A stretch of 64,000 nt of DNA, taken from NCBI RefSeq assembly GCF_964019385.1, contig NC_088644.1, positions 44,538,483 to 44,602,482 of the forward strand, given 5' to 3'. Made by a program: the position numbers and the translations under genes. Positions 38,801 to 49,526 of the stretch are shown here, one piece after another; position 1 is the stretch's first letter; each line of letters starts with the position of its first letter. The notes below the pieces were generated by a model, which searched no databases, was not told where the DNA came from, and saw only the letters and a program-made list of their open reading frames with translations. This DNA comes from Sycon ciliatum. Taxonomy: Eukaryota; Porifera; Calcarea; Leucosolenida; Sycettidae.

Positions 38801-40764
38801 TACCCGGCATCGCTCTCACATGGCTCCAGCTCAATTGCTCCAAGCTCGCGGTACTCCCTGATCAGCACATCATCATAGAGCGCACGCTTCCCATTCCTCT
38901 TCAGCTTTTCAAGAAGCCGCGTTGCGATGACTCTAGCTTGAGCATAGTTATCCGTTGGGCGACGCTCATTTCGCCACAAGAGACCCACTTGGTACCCGCT
39001 GCCCTGGCGACATAGCGGGAACGATGGCAGGTGCTGATGTTGTTCGGGAGGTTCATCCAACTGCCATAGTTGTTCAATGTGGGCTGTGACACATGACACG
39101 GTCACCGGCTGACTGTTTCGGCTTGGTGCAGACGCTGGACCAGATAATACATTACCTATCTCTGTGTTCCACACCGTCTCACCATTAACTTCCTTCTTGC
39201 TGCGCAGTACCGCGTTGATATAGTCTGCACCAATCAGCATATGTATTTCGTCTGATGTTCCTTGTTGAGGCTTGTCACTCAGCTCTACTCCCCAACTGTG
39301 CCACTGCGCAATGGTCTGCGGACTTGCGCACTTCAGGTCCAGCTCAAGCGTTGGTTTCACGAACGCGCGTACCCGAATGCTAGCGGAGCTACCCTGGATC
39401 GCGATGGCGTACTTATCCATGCGCTGTTTGGTTGGTTCCGTGCCGAACGGCTTCACCTCTACATTTTCAACCCCAACGTGTTCTGCATCGATTGCTGACA
39501 CCAACGCTGCAGTCACGAATGACGCCTCAGCAACCGAGTCCAGGAACACGCGAACCTTCGCGTTTCGAGTTCTTCCCTCAACTCGTGCCACTCCGGTTAT
39601 CAGCCGCACACTTGGCGAGTGTAGACAGCACGACCCAACATTCTTCTCCGTAACTATCTCAGTCGGTTTCTCCCGGCTGTAACCTGCTCTATCCAACACA
39701 TCATGTATTAGCAGGTGGTGTTTCCTCTGGCATTTCGTGCATCTCGAGCCTGACCGACATTCTCTGGCCATATGGCCATACTTAAGGCAGTTCCAGCAGA
39801 GTCTCTCTCGCTGCAGAAAACCCTTTCTCCCTTCCTGTGGCATCGACTTTAGCTGCTTCTCTGCATCTGCGACCGATATCGCCATGCACTGTGCCGACGC
39901 TGTGGGCCTTGGCACGGATCGTTCTACTGGCTTCCTGGCAGTATCACCCTGTCGTCCGTGCGCGACCTGGTAAGACGCGCCGTGCTCCTGTACCTGGCGC
40001 AGTGACATCCCGTAGCACTGCCGTTCGACCAGGTACGTCTTCATCTCAGGTCCGCATTGCTCCAAGATTACCTGCTTTGCCATTGCTTGCAGCACCGGGG
40101 ACATTTTTCCTATATCGGCGTTATACTTGGTGTCCACCTCGCCATCTTCTGTCATAGCGAGTGTGGCCCACACCTCTACCTCTCGGCAAACACGGACAAC
40201 GTATTGATGAAACGACTCATCTGACCGCTGCTTGCCTGTCAGCAATGTCTTCCACGCTTTATCCGGAGTCTTTCCGAGCGAGGCAAGCAACTCTCGTTTT
40301 GCTTCCTCGTAATTATTGCATCCAATACATATCCTCTCCGCTTTGCTACCCGCTAGCGCGATGCGCAGTCGCAGCAGCCATTCGCTTTCTTCGAACTCGT
40401 TCTTGGAACAGATGTCCTCGAACAGGTCAAGATAACGCTCCAATGGCTGCGTTCCATCATATGAGGGGATTTTCATCAACGGTTGACGCCCACCGCTGTG
40501 ACTGGGAGATTCCTCTTTACCTCCCATCGTGGCTTTACCCTCCCCCTCCTGCGCATTGGCGATGCGCTCGTTAATCTCCTTTAGTGTTTTCGCAAACTCG
40601 GTGCGGAGCGCCTCCTCTCGCCGTCTGGCACTGCGCTCCTCACGCTCCGCGTACTGTTGGAGCCTCTGCTCCACATGTACCTTCAACAACTCGCCTTCTA
40701 ATCCTAACCGCTCTCCATTGTCGATAAAGCTGGCTCCCAAATTGTTCCATAGTTCCTCTGCCAT
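35848..40764 (-). CDS. BEL/Pao Gag-Pol polyprotein
   Basis: About 1640 codons from the Met at 40764 (the frame is open further into the LTR). Gag with a coiled coil (QRLQQYAEREERSARRREE) is followed by zinc knuckles (CWNCLKYGHMAREC and CTKCQRKHHLLIH, near 39800-39700). The protease has LDSVAEASF at about 39540. RT has KSALQADIRKAFFMVAV and SFYVDDLVSS (near 38360). RNase H has LHAFADDSEKAFG. Integrase has DYAGPLYV, RSDNATTF and WHGGFYERMVG (D, D, E). The one clear defect is in the protease: Asp-Ser-Val instead of the Asp-Ser-Gly that the sister copy BEL2 retains (single G to T change, 39532-39534). The particle would probably not mature. Confidence 0.95.
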   Translation of the reverse strand: MAEELWNNLGASFIDNGERLGLEGELLKVHVEQRLQQYAEREERSARRREEALRTEFAKTLKEINERIANAQEGEGKATMGGKEESPSHSGGRQPLMKIPSYDGTQPLERYLDLFEDICSKNEFEESEWLLRLRIALAGSKAERICIGCNNYEEAKRELLASLGKTPDKAWKTLLTGKQRSDESFHQYVVRVCREVEVWATLAMTEDGEVDTKYNADIGKMSPVLQAMAKQVILEQCGPEMKTYLVERQCYGMSLRQVQEHGASYQVAHGRQGDTARKPVERSVPRPTASAQCMAISVADAEKQLKSMPQEGRKGFLQRERLCWNCLKYGHMARECRSGSRCTKCQRKHHLLIHDVLDRAGYSREKPTEIVTEKNVGSCCLHSPSVRLITGVARVEGRTRNAKVRVFLDSVAEASFVTAALVSAIDAEHVGVENVEVKPFGTEPTKQRMDKYAIAIQGSSASIRVRAFVKPTLELDLKCASPQTIAQWHSWGVELSDKPQQGTSDEIHMLIGADYINAVLRSKKEVNGETVWNTEIGNVLSGPASAPSRNSQPVTVSCVTAHIEQLWQLDEPPEQHQHLPSFPLCRQGSGYQVGLLWRNERRPTDNYAQARVIATRLLEKLKRNGKRALYDDVLIREYRELGAIELEPCESDAGYYVPHHGVFREHAATTKLRVVFNASAMAPDGKSLNDTVDPGPSLLPSLAGMLLRFREYKSALQADIRKAFFMVAVNPEDRPYLRFLWPGRSDSDELLTWRLTKLPFGVNCSPCMLTAVIQHHLKELRALSAPKERDRIDLLLTSFYVDDLVSSVSNASEAKEMQEFSVRVLTDAGMELRKWRGNEIPCDPEAGDKVLGLKWKTSDDLLSIAALGESDRPSVWTRRSLLKCVASVFDPLGLAAPAFVPGKILLQQAWKVGGDWDDMLPDGIATACAQWWGELAEVVSIDIPRWICCNLDTPIALHAFADDSEKAFGCCLYAVVNGQSHLVFAKAKVAPVSPPTLARLELQAVCLAARYAEFVVKELRVTVTQVYGWTDSLTTVHWISNPSYKWKTFVANRVSQVQEISKKVGIVWNHCPGLHNPADLPSRGSSAQQIRSPFWRGGPTWITEPNDWPTASSTAATDESSVEVRVSATTCSRESDKEWWLRFSKWSRAQGMVTRMLQWKHTEPRAELYFAADNVLYRIVQAACFAEDLELIKQGQPVKPGSKVYQLAPFLDEHGVLRAGARLQHSELAYGAKHPVLLGKYHLTELLLEKMHVERMQRGVEGVLSFIRQKFWIIGGRRALRNITQRCVTCRRYKAKAASEVWPPLPEDRVVHKRPFATTRIDYAGPLYVRHGESSPKVWIALFVCATSRAVHLEVVDSLSTESFLMAFRKFVARRSLPSRIRSDNATTFKAASDKLSVPWMFNPPAAPWHGGFYERMVGTVKSALKKVMGTAFLKVQELETLLYEVEAVVNSRPLTYVSDSLDEPPVTPAMMMGNIWMSSEKPAGTLDAAQMSSRLRYLSRTLEHVKNRWEVEYLSQLNKHQQTMSRPLAMGDVVFVLDDTKRKQFWRLGRIIELFPGRDGKRRVAKVKLSTSTLLRPIQRLVPLEVSSQDVAPGHADTAQPAIVPQQPAYEPSAPLPPPRQQEMTRSGRVVRAPDRF

Positions 40765-40794
40765 GCTCGCTCCTATCCTGGCGTGGTCGCCAAA

Positions 40795-41136
40795 TGTTAT
40801 GAACCCTCTAAGATTCTCTAAATTGTCAGGATCGTACGACCACACGGCACGAGGACAACTCTTTTCCTTTACACAGTATATTTCACTTCATCGAATAATT
40901 AAAAATGAACACTAATAACACCAGCTATTTATAGCATGCAAAAAAACAGCGTACATGCAAAACATAAGCATATAAAACTGGACATAACAGCGTATACAGG
41001 AAAACGCACACAACGCATATAGCGTATGCCATGCAGCAACATCAGCGGTATGGCGGAGTCGAAATACAACATTTCAACGAATACAATGCCATAAGCGCGA
41101 AGGCCTTTCCCAATTGAGAACTGGTGGTTTACAACA
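40795..41136 (-). repeat. BEL1 5' LTR
   Basis: 342 bp. It carries the promoter-like TATAAATAGC (reverse strand, near 40930). Confidence 0.92.
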
Positions 41137-41144
41137 TCATGAAA

Positions 41145-41186
41145 GTTTACCAGATTTAATTTTCTTGTCACATTCATCAGTGGAAA
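41145..41186 (-). ncRNA. Hammerhead motif, PLE-C left arm
   Basis: Minus strand: TTTCCA, CTGATGA, stem II ATGTGACAA, GAAAATTAAATC, then TGG-TAAA closing stem I with one bulge. The core is intact. Stem III is an A/T-rich helix with one mismatch. Confidence 0.65.
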
Positions 41187-41425
41187 GTCGTGACTGAAGA
41201 GTAACCATGCTGAACAATGAATAAATATACATTCAATGATGTGTTACGAGAGCAGAATACAGTGCCAAAATAGAATGAGGGAAGGTGAGACAATAGAAGT
41301 GAAGTGAGAGCTAAGTGCAACGGCGGGTGAGAAACTAATAATTATAACGCTAAAACTGTGGAGTGAGACAAACAATCATGCTGTGCACCTACGAAAACAA
41401 TTTTAACGCAACTACATGTTTCTTC

Positions 41426-42331
41426 TGCTTACAAAGATCAGGCTAATGCAAACGAATACAAACAGCCTCAAGTACTTTCAACTGACTAGCATACCGTGCA
41501 CGACAAAGAACAGAAAAACTAAAATCATCATACACCTGCAGACACTTAGGGTGAGACAACAAGTGAAGAAAAACGGCAGACTTCTTACGGTCACAATCAC
41601 CATCTGATTCCTCGTTTCCAACAACCGCAACCCCGTCCTCCGTCTAATCTCCCAACTCGTCCTCAGTGTCGTCTTCCGTGTCATTCTCCTCATCAACACC
41701 GATCGGTCCCAGGCTCGCTTCATGTTGTTTAACCTCTGTTCGTTGACTCCTCCTTTGATTTTGATGGTAAATTGTTACCATTGTTGTTGTTGTTGTTAAA
41801 TCTTGTGTTCCCAGTGTCTTCGCCGGTGCTTGATCTCCAGGTGACAATATGCCCATTACCCGACTCCAAGGCTCTGGACACGGGTAATGGAGGCACTATT
41901 GCCGATGACGGAAATTGTGCTAACGATGGCTGTGGCCGAGGGTTCTTAAGTGGCCTGCCGCGTTTGGGTCGCAGTGCCCGTGCCGAGCCAGTCAGCATAT
42001 GCAGTGGGACGTGCTGCTTGATACGTGCGTTCAGATGTTGAAGAGTCCTACCAACGTACCGACTACCGCATTGTCGGCACTCAAATTGGTATACCAATTT
42101 AGATGCAAGTTGGGTTGGTAGGACATCCTTCCTCACCGTGAACGCACGTACAGTTGTGAAAACGGGTACAAAATGTACCGCGTAGTAAGTTTGCTGTACA
42201 ATTTTCCGTACCACACGACTCATGGGTAATGAGAGGTTACCTTTCCAGGGGAGAGAAAGATACGTGGGACATTTGTCCCGGCCAAAACGTTTTTCCTTTT
42301 TATGCAGCCTTTCGCTCATGAGTTCCTTCAA
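41426..42331 (-). pseudogene. PLE-C GIY-YIG endonuclease with AT-hook
   Basis: Frame 42331-41729: KLVYQFECRQCGSRYVGRTL and LNARIKQHVP form the GIY-YIG start, followed by an AT-hook RPKRGRPLKNPRP and a Gln/Asn/Ser-rich linker. A shift leads to acidic DEENDTEDDTE and, near 41500-41426, to LKVLEAVCIRLHKPDLCKQ, the domain's C-terminal half. The order GIY-YIG start, AT-hook linker, C-terminal half equals PLE-B. Confidence 0.8.
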
Positions 42332-42436
42332 TAGATCGTCGGGTATCCGTTCTTTAGAAAAACGGACTTAAGGAAGTCCAGTTCCTCAGCTAGTTTGGAA
42401 GAGGAGCAAATACGCTCCGCTCGATCCACCAAGTTA

Positions 42437-43175
42437 AGCCTAGTTCACATTCGACGGGGCCCGACGGGACGCGACGTAAGGATCGACGGGAAGCGACGGG
42501 ACGGTCTGACGGCGTCCAATGTGAACACCAGGAACGGGAACGCAACCGTACTACCGTACAGATCGGGAAGCGACGGAAAGAGTTGGATCGATCCACCTGT
42601 TCATACCGTAGACGGGCGTAGACGGGGACGCAAGCGTACAAAACGGCTGCAATTCGAGTGTGAACAGGAGACGGCATCGTGCGCCGACTACTACCGATTC
42701 GTACTTGGATATTTTTAGCATTTCGAACACTGCGCTTCCCATGATAGCTCACAGAATGGCTAGCACAACTTGAGTTGAATTTTAGCAACATAAGATCTCA
42801 TGTCACTTATTGGATTTAGGGATAGTTTAGAAGCGTGACAGACGAACTATTCTATCATTTCCTGGGACTATTATTTGAATGCCACAACTTTCAGGGCTAA
42901 TTTTTGGTCTTCATGAAAACTGGTATTGTGAACTTGATTCCGCTTCTTTCAAGGATAAATAATTGAAAAGAAGTCCCGAAAAGCGAGAAATTAGGTCCGA
43001 AAGTCACCCCGTCACGGACCGTGCCTTATGACTCGCGCCGTTCGACTTTGAACGTCGCAACGACTGCTGCATGTCGTGTCGTACGAACCGTACAGGATTT
43101 TACAGCTCACCCCAGCCCTTCCGACAAGCCCTTACGTCCCGTACCGTGGGCGTTGCGTCGAATGTGAACTAGGCT
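42437..43175. mobile_element. 739-bp MITE, TTA target duplication
   Basis: 20-bp perfect terminal inverted repeats AGCCTAGTTCACATTCGACG, flanked by TTA (42434-42436 and 43176-43178). A 3-bp TTA/TWA duplication suggests PIF/Harbinger. The interior is rich in GACGGGA/GCGACGG strings near the left end. No transposase. It interrupts the PLE-C linker between RT and endonuclease. Confidence 0.85.
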
Positions 43176-43178
43176 TTA

Positions 43179-43870
43179 CGCACCAGATTCACCTTGTATT
43201 GGTACGAACAATACGAGTCAAAACATTATGTACTGGCCGGTGAATGTACACAGATGTTACGGTACCCTGACTAGACTTTTCCACAAGGACGTCTAGAAAG
43301 GGAAGTTTGTTCGCTTGTTCGTGTTCACACGTAAAACGTATGGAAGGATGTAGGTCATTTAGAATACCAAGAAGGATTTGGCTATCTTCAAGAGAATCAA
43401 ACCAGGTGAAGGAATCATCAACAAAACGAACGTACGATGCTGGCCACAACTGTTCTGCAATCAGTGACTCTTAGTAACCAACGAACACATTCGCTAAAAC
43501 TGGACCCAATGAAGAGCCCATGGCTACCCCATCCACCTGCCTGTACATAATGTCACCGAAGGAAAACTCCACACCAGTCGTCACGAGCAACATCAGTTCC
43601 CGGAACGCCGTCTCTGATATCCAAGGCGTGTCAACTTCATCATTTCGGTACAACACATCTAGGCAAATATTGATAGTCTCTTGAACAGACTCACAACATC
43701 AAACGAGCACATATGCGCGGAGGCCGGAACCGGGTGGGAGCGAAGGACGTCAATGAATTCGAAGGTGTCTTTAACTGTATGTTTGCAATAGAACATTTGC
43801 ACGATGTCAAGCCAACCACACAGCCATTTAGAGATATTATATTGCGGTGATGCAACCATGGATAATATGG
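43179..43870 (-). pseudogene. PLE-C reverse transcriptase
   Basis: Minus strand: RPILSMVASPQYNISKWLC (near 43870), CSFDVVSLF, VDGVAMGSSLGPVLANVFVGY (43471-43656) and SYVRFVDDSFTWF (43400-43449). Catalytic residues survive, but there is a frameshift after DVVSLF and a stop at 43471. The N-terminal part is missing, replaced by the inverted arm. Confidence 0.85.
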
Positions 43871-44665
43871 GGCGCAACGGACAGGCAACACAATGCAATA
43901 ACAACACAAGATAACACACCACAACAACATTCAGCTCAAGACCAAAGTGGACGCTGTGATGAGGTAATGCCCTCATCGCTGTCTTTGTCGTTGCCTCCCC
44001 CAGAACCGCCACCTACATCTATCAACGGCGGTGCTCGGGCTGAGTCTGTGGTGTCGGTGGCACGTGCATATATGGATGAGGCAAGCACTGAACGTGAACA
44101 ACGAGAAGGAAGGCTGAAGGGAACGGAATTCAACAAAGAAAGTAACACAATCAACATTCAAAGACCTAGACGATCAACGGCTAATTATTCAATGAATTAT
44201 TGCAGTACTGCAGATCAAGCACCGGCGAAGACACTGGGAACACAAGATTTAACAACAACAACAACAACAACAATGGTAACAATTTACCATCAAAATCAAA
44301 GGAGGAGTCAACGAACAGAGGTTAAACAACATGAAGCGAGCCTGGGACCGATCGGTGTTGATGAGGAGAATGACACGGAGGACGACACTGAGGAAGAGTT
44401 GGGAGATGAGACGGAGGACGGGGTTGCGGTTGTTGGAGACGAGAAATCAGATGGTGATTGTGATCGTAAGAAGTCTGCCGTTTTCTTCACTTTTTGTCTC
44501 ACCCTAAGTGTCTGCAGGTGTATGATGATTTTAGTTTTTCTGTTCTTTGTCGTGCACGGTATGCTAGTCAGTTGAAAGTACTTGAGGCTGTTTGTATTCG
44601 TTTGCATAAGCCTGATCTTTGTAAGCAGAAGAAACATGTAGTTGCGTTAAAATTGTTTTCGTAGG
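43871..44665 (+). pseudogene. Inverted arm copy of the PLE-C endonuclease end
   Basis: The part from 44215 mirrors 41426-41838 (ADQAPAKTLGTQDL, DEENDTEDDTEEE, then in a shifted frame LKVLEAVCIRLHKPDLCKQ to the stop near 44663). The 43871-44214 segment (SLPPPEPPPTS, RRSTANYSMNY) has no partner in the left arm, so it either comes from a longer parent element or was lost on the left. Confidence 0.65.
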
Positions 44666-44866
44666 TGCACAGCATGATTGTTTGTCTCACTCCACAGTTT
44701 TAGCGTTATAATTATTAGTTTCTCACCCGCCGTTGCACTTAGCTCTCACTTCACTTCTATTGTCTCACCTTCCCTCATTCTATTTTGGCACTGTATTTTG
44801 TTCTCGTAACACATCATTGAATGTATATTTAATCATTGTTCAGCATGGTTACTCTTCAGTCACGAC

Positions 44867-44907
44867 TTTCCACTGATGAATGTGACAAGAAAATTAATTC
44901 TGATAAA
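44867..44907 (+). ncRNA. Hammerhead motif, PLE-C right arm
   Basis: TTTCCA, CTGATGA, ATGTGACAA, GAAA, stem III AATT/AATT, cleavage base C at 44900. The closing strand TGATAAA pairs only partly with TTTCCA. Confidence 0.6.
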
Positions 44908-45005
44908 CTTTCATGACTTCGTTGTAGTGTGGCGATGACTGATGAATTTGTTCTCTTTATTGCTTTTATAAAATTGTTGTCTCCACGTCGATTAGTCTTC
45001 TTTAT

Positions 45006-46090
45006 GGTTCGTTTAATTAATGTTTCGTTATGTTGACACCCCCCTTCCTTTTTTGTTATATTGATGAAGAAATGGAGCAGAAATAAAGGAAGCGCGTGCC
45101 ATAACGTTTGAAGGTTCTGGAAATGTCAATGCTTTTCGAACAGAATCTGTCATTGTCACAAGTTTAGATAATTATCCGTAATGGATGAATGCCTCATGGC
45201 TTCAATTAGTGATCTAAAGGCCAAATCATCTTCGTTCTACGCTTCCGAAAACTTCAGACTATTTGAAAGTTATAGAGGGATACATGATTTAACATTATCC
45301 ACTGTAATGCAGTTCTGAACATGTAGGAAGAATTTGTTGCTTCATTCACTGTGCGCTGCCGTCTGAGTATCTCATGCACGTCACCTTTTTCATCCAACGA
45401 CGAGGGTTTGACCTTTTGACGGTGCCCAGTTACTACTCTGGACATCTGGACATCGTCTACATTTCTTTCAATCTCTCGCTAGTTACGGCTCAGCTAGATG
45501 GCAACCTCTCTGTGTAGGATCTGAACTCACTCGTTCTTCATGCTCATTCTTTTTTTGCGTATCGCCTGTGATTGTCGGCTGTAGTCGGACGTCCCTTTTC
45601 TATTTGGATAGGGACTTAGTAAGATGGAAATAGTGTTGTTTTCCCCCTGGTTCCCACCACACAGCAACGCAAACTCTTGAGTGTGTCTCCATTCTTTTTA
45701 TTATAACAACAAATGGCGAAGGCGCAGAAGGAGAATGGAAAACAAAGGTCAAACGAAAAGACAACAGGAAAGACACAAAGAACCCACAAATAACGAGCAG
45801 TAATATAGCGAATACAAATCCATACTGGCCAACCACCAAAATCTCTATTACTTGACAAGACATGCAGAATCCATGGATTTCTCTCAAAATCCCTGAATGG
45901 CTCGAAAACAATAAAAAAACGTTCGACGGCATAAACTGCAGGTCTGCCGTCAGCACAGTTCGACTCTGCAGTGCAGTTCGATCAGTCGGCACCCGCGCCT
46001 GCCAGTGCAGATCTTGCAGGCTAGGCTGATCAGGTCTTGAAAGTGCCGTGCACAGTTCGAAGTGCGAGTGGGCACCGTAAATATTTCTAG
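45006..46090. other. Duplicon copy C interior, no gene recognised
   Basis: Matches 20571-21760 of copy A. Confidence 0.5.
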
Positions 46091-46094
46091 AAGA

Positions 46095-46950
46095 AGGAAT
46101 GGGACATTCGAGGTGATTCAATGGAGCGTAATAGAGCGTTCAGGAACATTCTGTATCAGACAAAAGTGTGACTTTAATGGGAGTTTGTTTCAAATCAAGC
46201 AGAACAATATCAAGCCTTCGGTGCTCAATGAAGCGATCGCACCAGATGGTGAAATCCCACAGAATCTTGATCTTTTGATCCTGCGGAGAGATGACGTATC
46301 TCTAGCATCAGGCACGTCACCCGCAGGTGCATGATGCTCTCGGACCGATCACAGTGGTGCTTGTAGTACTCGTATTCAGAAGGTATCCCATGCACACGCA
46401 GAGGCCAGCCGATTATGACGCTCCAAGTAATCCCGTCCAGAGAGCTTTGAACACTCGCATAGGATATGGGCAACCGACTCGCTTGCCTTCCCACACATTC
46501 CAGACAGGTGGCTTCCGCTGTGATGGAAAATTTGGGGCTTGACCAAGCTTCATGAGTTCCGCATCTGACTGAAACACATACGCTGCAAATTGCTTTTCTC
46601 CATGGTGACAACAACATGGATACTTTGCAAACCACGTCCACCCTCCTTGCGATTGACGTATTTACGGGCTACATCAGCGCGTGGATCGAGAACTCCATGC
46701 ATAGTCATAAGCTTGCGCGTTCCTTGGTCAGCAGATTTCAACTCGTCCTGCGTCCATGCCAAGATACCAGCACTATACCATATCAAAGCCGCAGCCCAGG
46801 TGTTGATGGCTGTGATGATGTTGTGGCCGTTAAGAGCTGAACGGAGTAGTCGTATGAGGCAGATGACGAAGAACAGTGGGGATATGGAGGCCCCTTGGAA
46901 AATCCCTTGCTGAATGGCCGCCGATCTCAAGGTGTTGGTGCCGTTCCAAC
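46095..46950 (-). pseudogene. Non-LTR 3' part, copy C
   Basis: Same fragment as 21760-22920 but with about 350 bp deleted at 46542, joining the zinc-finger start directly to ELMKLG-coding sequence. GIFQGASISPLFFVICLI (GD to GA) and INTWAAALIWYSAGILAW remain. Confidence 0.7.
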
Positions 46951-47747
46951 GGTCCGACTTCCACTAAGCCATGCTAACAGTCATAAGTCTGCGTACGGAT
47001 TCTTGTTTGCCAAACAGTTCCTATATTATTACTATTAGACCATATATGACATCAGACACTGGACTCTACATGAGTATATTATGACATCAGACACTGGACT
47101 CTACGACACAAGAACAAAATACAACAACGTGCGTAAATGATAGTCGAACGGAATTTCGCAACATTAGGACTATCGCCGGATGTCATAGTTCCACGCTGGC
47201 CATATTCAATGTCACACAGAGTGGATTTAACTACTGCATGATTCTCGCCTACGGTTCTGTTCCATGCTACTTGACATAACCAAAGGATCGCACGACCAAA
47301 AAGTGGACACTTGCAACATTATGTCAACATTCCTTTTCAACAGCGAAGGTATGTTTAGCACACCTTTCAAGGGCATTATTGATCAGTTACGAAGGAAACT
47401 GTCTGTTTATCTATGCCATTTCGAATTACATTGTCAATCCGCTCTAGATAATCGGTGGGATTATTCTTCTCAAAGTTTAATGATGATGCCAGTCCTTCTT
47501 CTTTCCCATCGTGGACCTTTCATGTATCGACTTTGCTGTTAGGACAATAAAGTGAGTAATAACTTCATGTTCTCCGTTAAGTTCAAATTTGAAATTGAGT
47601 AATAACTTCATGTATTGACAGTACTATTGTATTGTAAGCGCACATAAGTGTTCTTGTTCTGTATTGTGCAAGGACATGTGATGTCTGTGGCAACTCTTGA
47701 TTGTATCTCACTTCTTATTATAAGAACAAATGATGAGGTCGCAGAAG
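46951..47747. other. Duplicon copy C interior, no gene recognised
   Basis: Matches 22921-23686 of copy A. Confidence 0.5.
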
Positions 47748-47905
47748 GAGTTTTACAAACCACCAGTTCTCAAGTGGGAAAGGCCTTCGCGTCTATGGCA
47801 CTGTATTCTTTGCAATGTTGTATGTCGACTCCGCCGTACCGCTAAGGTTGCTGCATGGCATACGCTATATGCGCTGTGTGCAGTTTTTACTGCATACACT
47901 GTTAT
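47748..47905 (+). repeat. BEL LTR, 5' piece, interrupted by PLE-D
   Basis: Plus-sense LTR up to ATACACTGTTAT (47894-47905). It continues at 57301. Confidence 0.8.
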
Positions 47906-48236
47906 AATGAATACCGTGGAAGCCACACAAGAGCAGTATATACGCAGAGTGTAGCGCCAAAAAAGATGCGAATTATGTCACCTAGTATGCAGAAAGGGGG
48001 GGGGGCGGACAGAGAGAGAGAGAAAAGGCGCAACTAGCACATGACGGAGGAGAAGCAGCAGAAGGTAGCGCGCATTGTGCTCTGTGAATGGCGTTACGCA
48101 GAGTGTAGCGCCAAAAAATAAGATGATGCGAGTTATGTCACCTCTATACAGAGGGGGGGGGGGGAGAGAAGGTGCAACTGTGCACATCACGGAGAAGAAG
48201 AGCGCGCCGTTGTACTCTACGAAGTGAGGGTACATG

Positions 48237-48577
48237 TGTAGTATCCCTGCCCGACCAATACGGAAGCAGTACGGAACTAATACGGAGCTTGCCTGATGTA
48301 TATTTAGTGTATCTCCGTATGTAAGCGTACGTCGTCTGCTGCATAAAAGCGGCTGCGCATTTCTGTTTTGATGAAGAGAAGATTAGATTAGATTGGATAG
48401 CAATCAAAGCTAACTCGAAGAATAAGGATTCAGCCTCTAGGTGAGCACCGGAGAGAAAGTTATTTATTTTGCCGCTTCTTCTTGCAATAACGATTATATC
48501 TCAGGTGTGTACCTGAAAGTAGAATAAAAGTAATTCTTGTTAATTGCACCGCGCCTACCACTCGGCTACCTATTACA
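48237..48577 (+). repeat. 5' LTR, ubiquitin-LTR element copy 2
   Basis: 341 bp. It differs from the copy 1 LTR by a different internal stretch (AAGATTAGATTAGATTGG region), so the two elements are separate subfamilies. Confidence 0.9.
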
Positions 48578-48709
48578 TTGGTGGCAGCGGTGTGTTTTAG
48601 AACAACGTGATTCGACCCCAGACTACCATGGCGATTCTAAGCGACCTGCTACCTTCATGAATACTACCGGTGGTGATGTCGAAGCTGATGAGGACGACAA
48701 CAGGCAGGC

Positions 48710-49037
48710 TGCTGCCCATGACAAGGAGGGTATTCCCTAAGACCACCAGCGTTTGATTTTCGCCGGCACGCAGTCGGAAGCAGGAGCCCACTCGTCACTT
48801 GGTACTTCGTCTCCGTGATGGGATGCAGATTTTCGTCAACACTCTTCCTGGCTAGACCATCACTCTTTACGTCGCGCAAAGCGATGCTATTGACAATGTG
48901 AAGACCGCGACTCAAGACGAGGAGGGAGGTCATTTGTCTGACGCCGAGCTAGCCGCTCTGGGTGACCGGCTCAACCAAGATGAAGATAAAACCTGGCTTG
49001 CTCTCCGCCGTAGCTCCAGCAGCCGCCGTGGTTACTA
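48710..49037 (+). pseudogene. Captured polyubiquitin fragment, copy 2
   Basis: Same arrangement as copy 1: DKEGIP then a stop, [15 protein letters not shown], then in another frame [11 protein letters not shown] followed by a stop, and the tail to RRG-Y. The stops at residue 38 and after LPG show it is more decayed. The internal gap of about 11 codons is shared with copy 1, so it predates the split of the two. Confidence 0.8.
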
Positions 49038-49526
49038 ACGCTGATTCCAGGTATGGCATTTTCTTTCCTGTCTTCCTTCAGTCTCCCTGTTCTTTTCAGT
49101 CTTCCTTTATGCGAGTGTGTGAATCCAGTTTAGTTTGGTAGGCGTCTGATCATGGTGAGCCACGGTTTACCCAGCTAACGTGGGACAATGTGTGTGACAA
49201 CGCCCCTTATAGTTATAGTGTATTCAGTTCGGTTTTTGAACTGCGATGTTCCTGGCGGGTTGTGCCAGCGTAGTGCAGCAAGAGTGCTGTGGTTTCAGGT
49301 CCTATTTGGAGGACAGTTCTTTCCCCTTTTGACCCCGTGAGATCGTGTGAACCTGGTGTGCTTTTACTTCTATTTTATGATTTGTTATCAGTTCATTTCT
49401 TCTGTCTACTCTAAACGTTATCATTTCCGATATAATTTGCCATCTTCCGGTTGACGCTGTTGTTCGTAACTCCTCACTAATTTTTTTGAAAATCACGAGG
49501 GCGTGATTATCTGTAGGAAGGGAGGG

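Larger units (their letters stand above)
35459..41136 (-). mobile_element. BEL/Pao retrotransposon BEL1, complete
   Basis: LTRs of 341 and 342 bp (35459-35799 and 40795-41136), TG...CA ends read on the minus strand, with a TATAAATAGC box. The polyprotein frame is uninterrupted. The insertion site is shown by the empty arm at 44905-44925 (TTTCATGACTTCG), giving a short duplication of about 3 bp. After the 5' LTR comes TTTGGCGACCACGCC, a likely primer-binding site; before the 3' LTR is GGTGGGGAGAA, the purine tract. The LTRs differ at only about a dozen sites. Confidence 0.95.
35403..44993 (-). mobile_element. Penelope-like element PLE-C, hosting BEL1 and a MITE
   Basis: A 12-bp duplication AGTCTTCTTTAT flanks it (35391-35402 and 44994-45005). 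Left arm: about 35406-35458 and 41137-41838; right arm: 44215-44978 inverted. The body (41839-44214, minus) holds RT and GIY-YIG, split by the MITE 42437-43175. The right end carries the start tag ACGTGGAGACAACA (reverse strand). BEL1 is inserted in the left arm. Confidence 0.87.

Noticed and set aside
43847..44575. 242-codon plus-strand ORF as a host gene
   Set aside because: Its second half is the inverted copy of the PLE-C endonuclease region and it ends out of frame with the conserved C-terminus.
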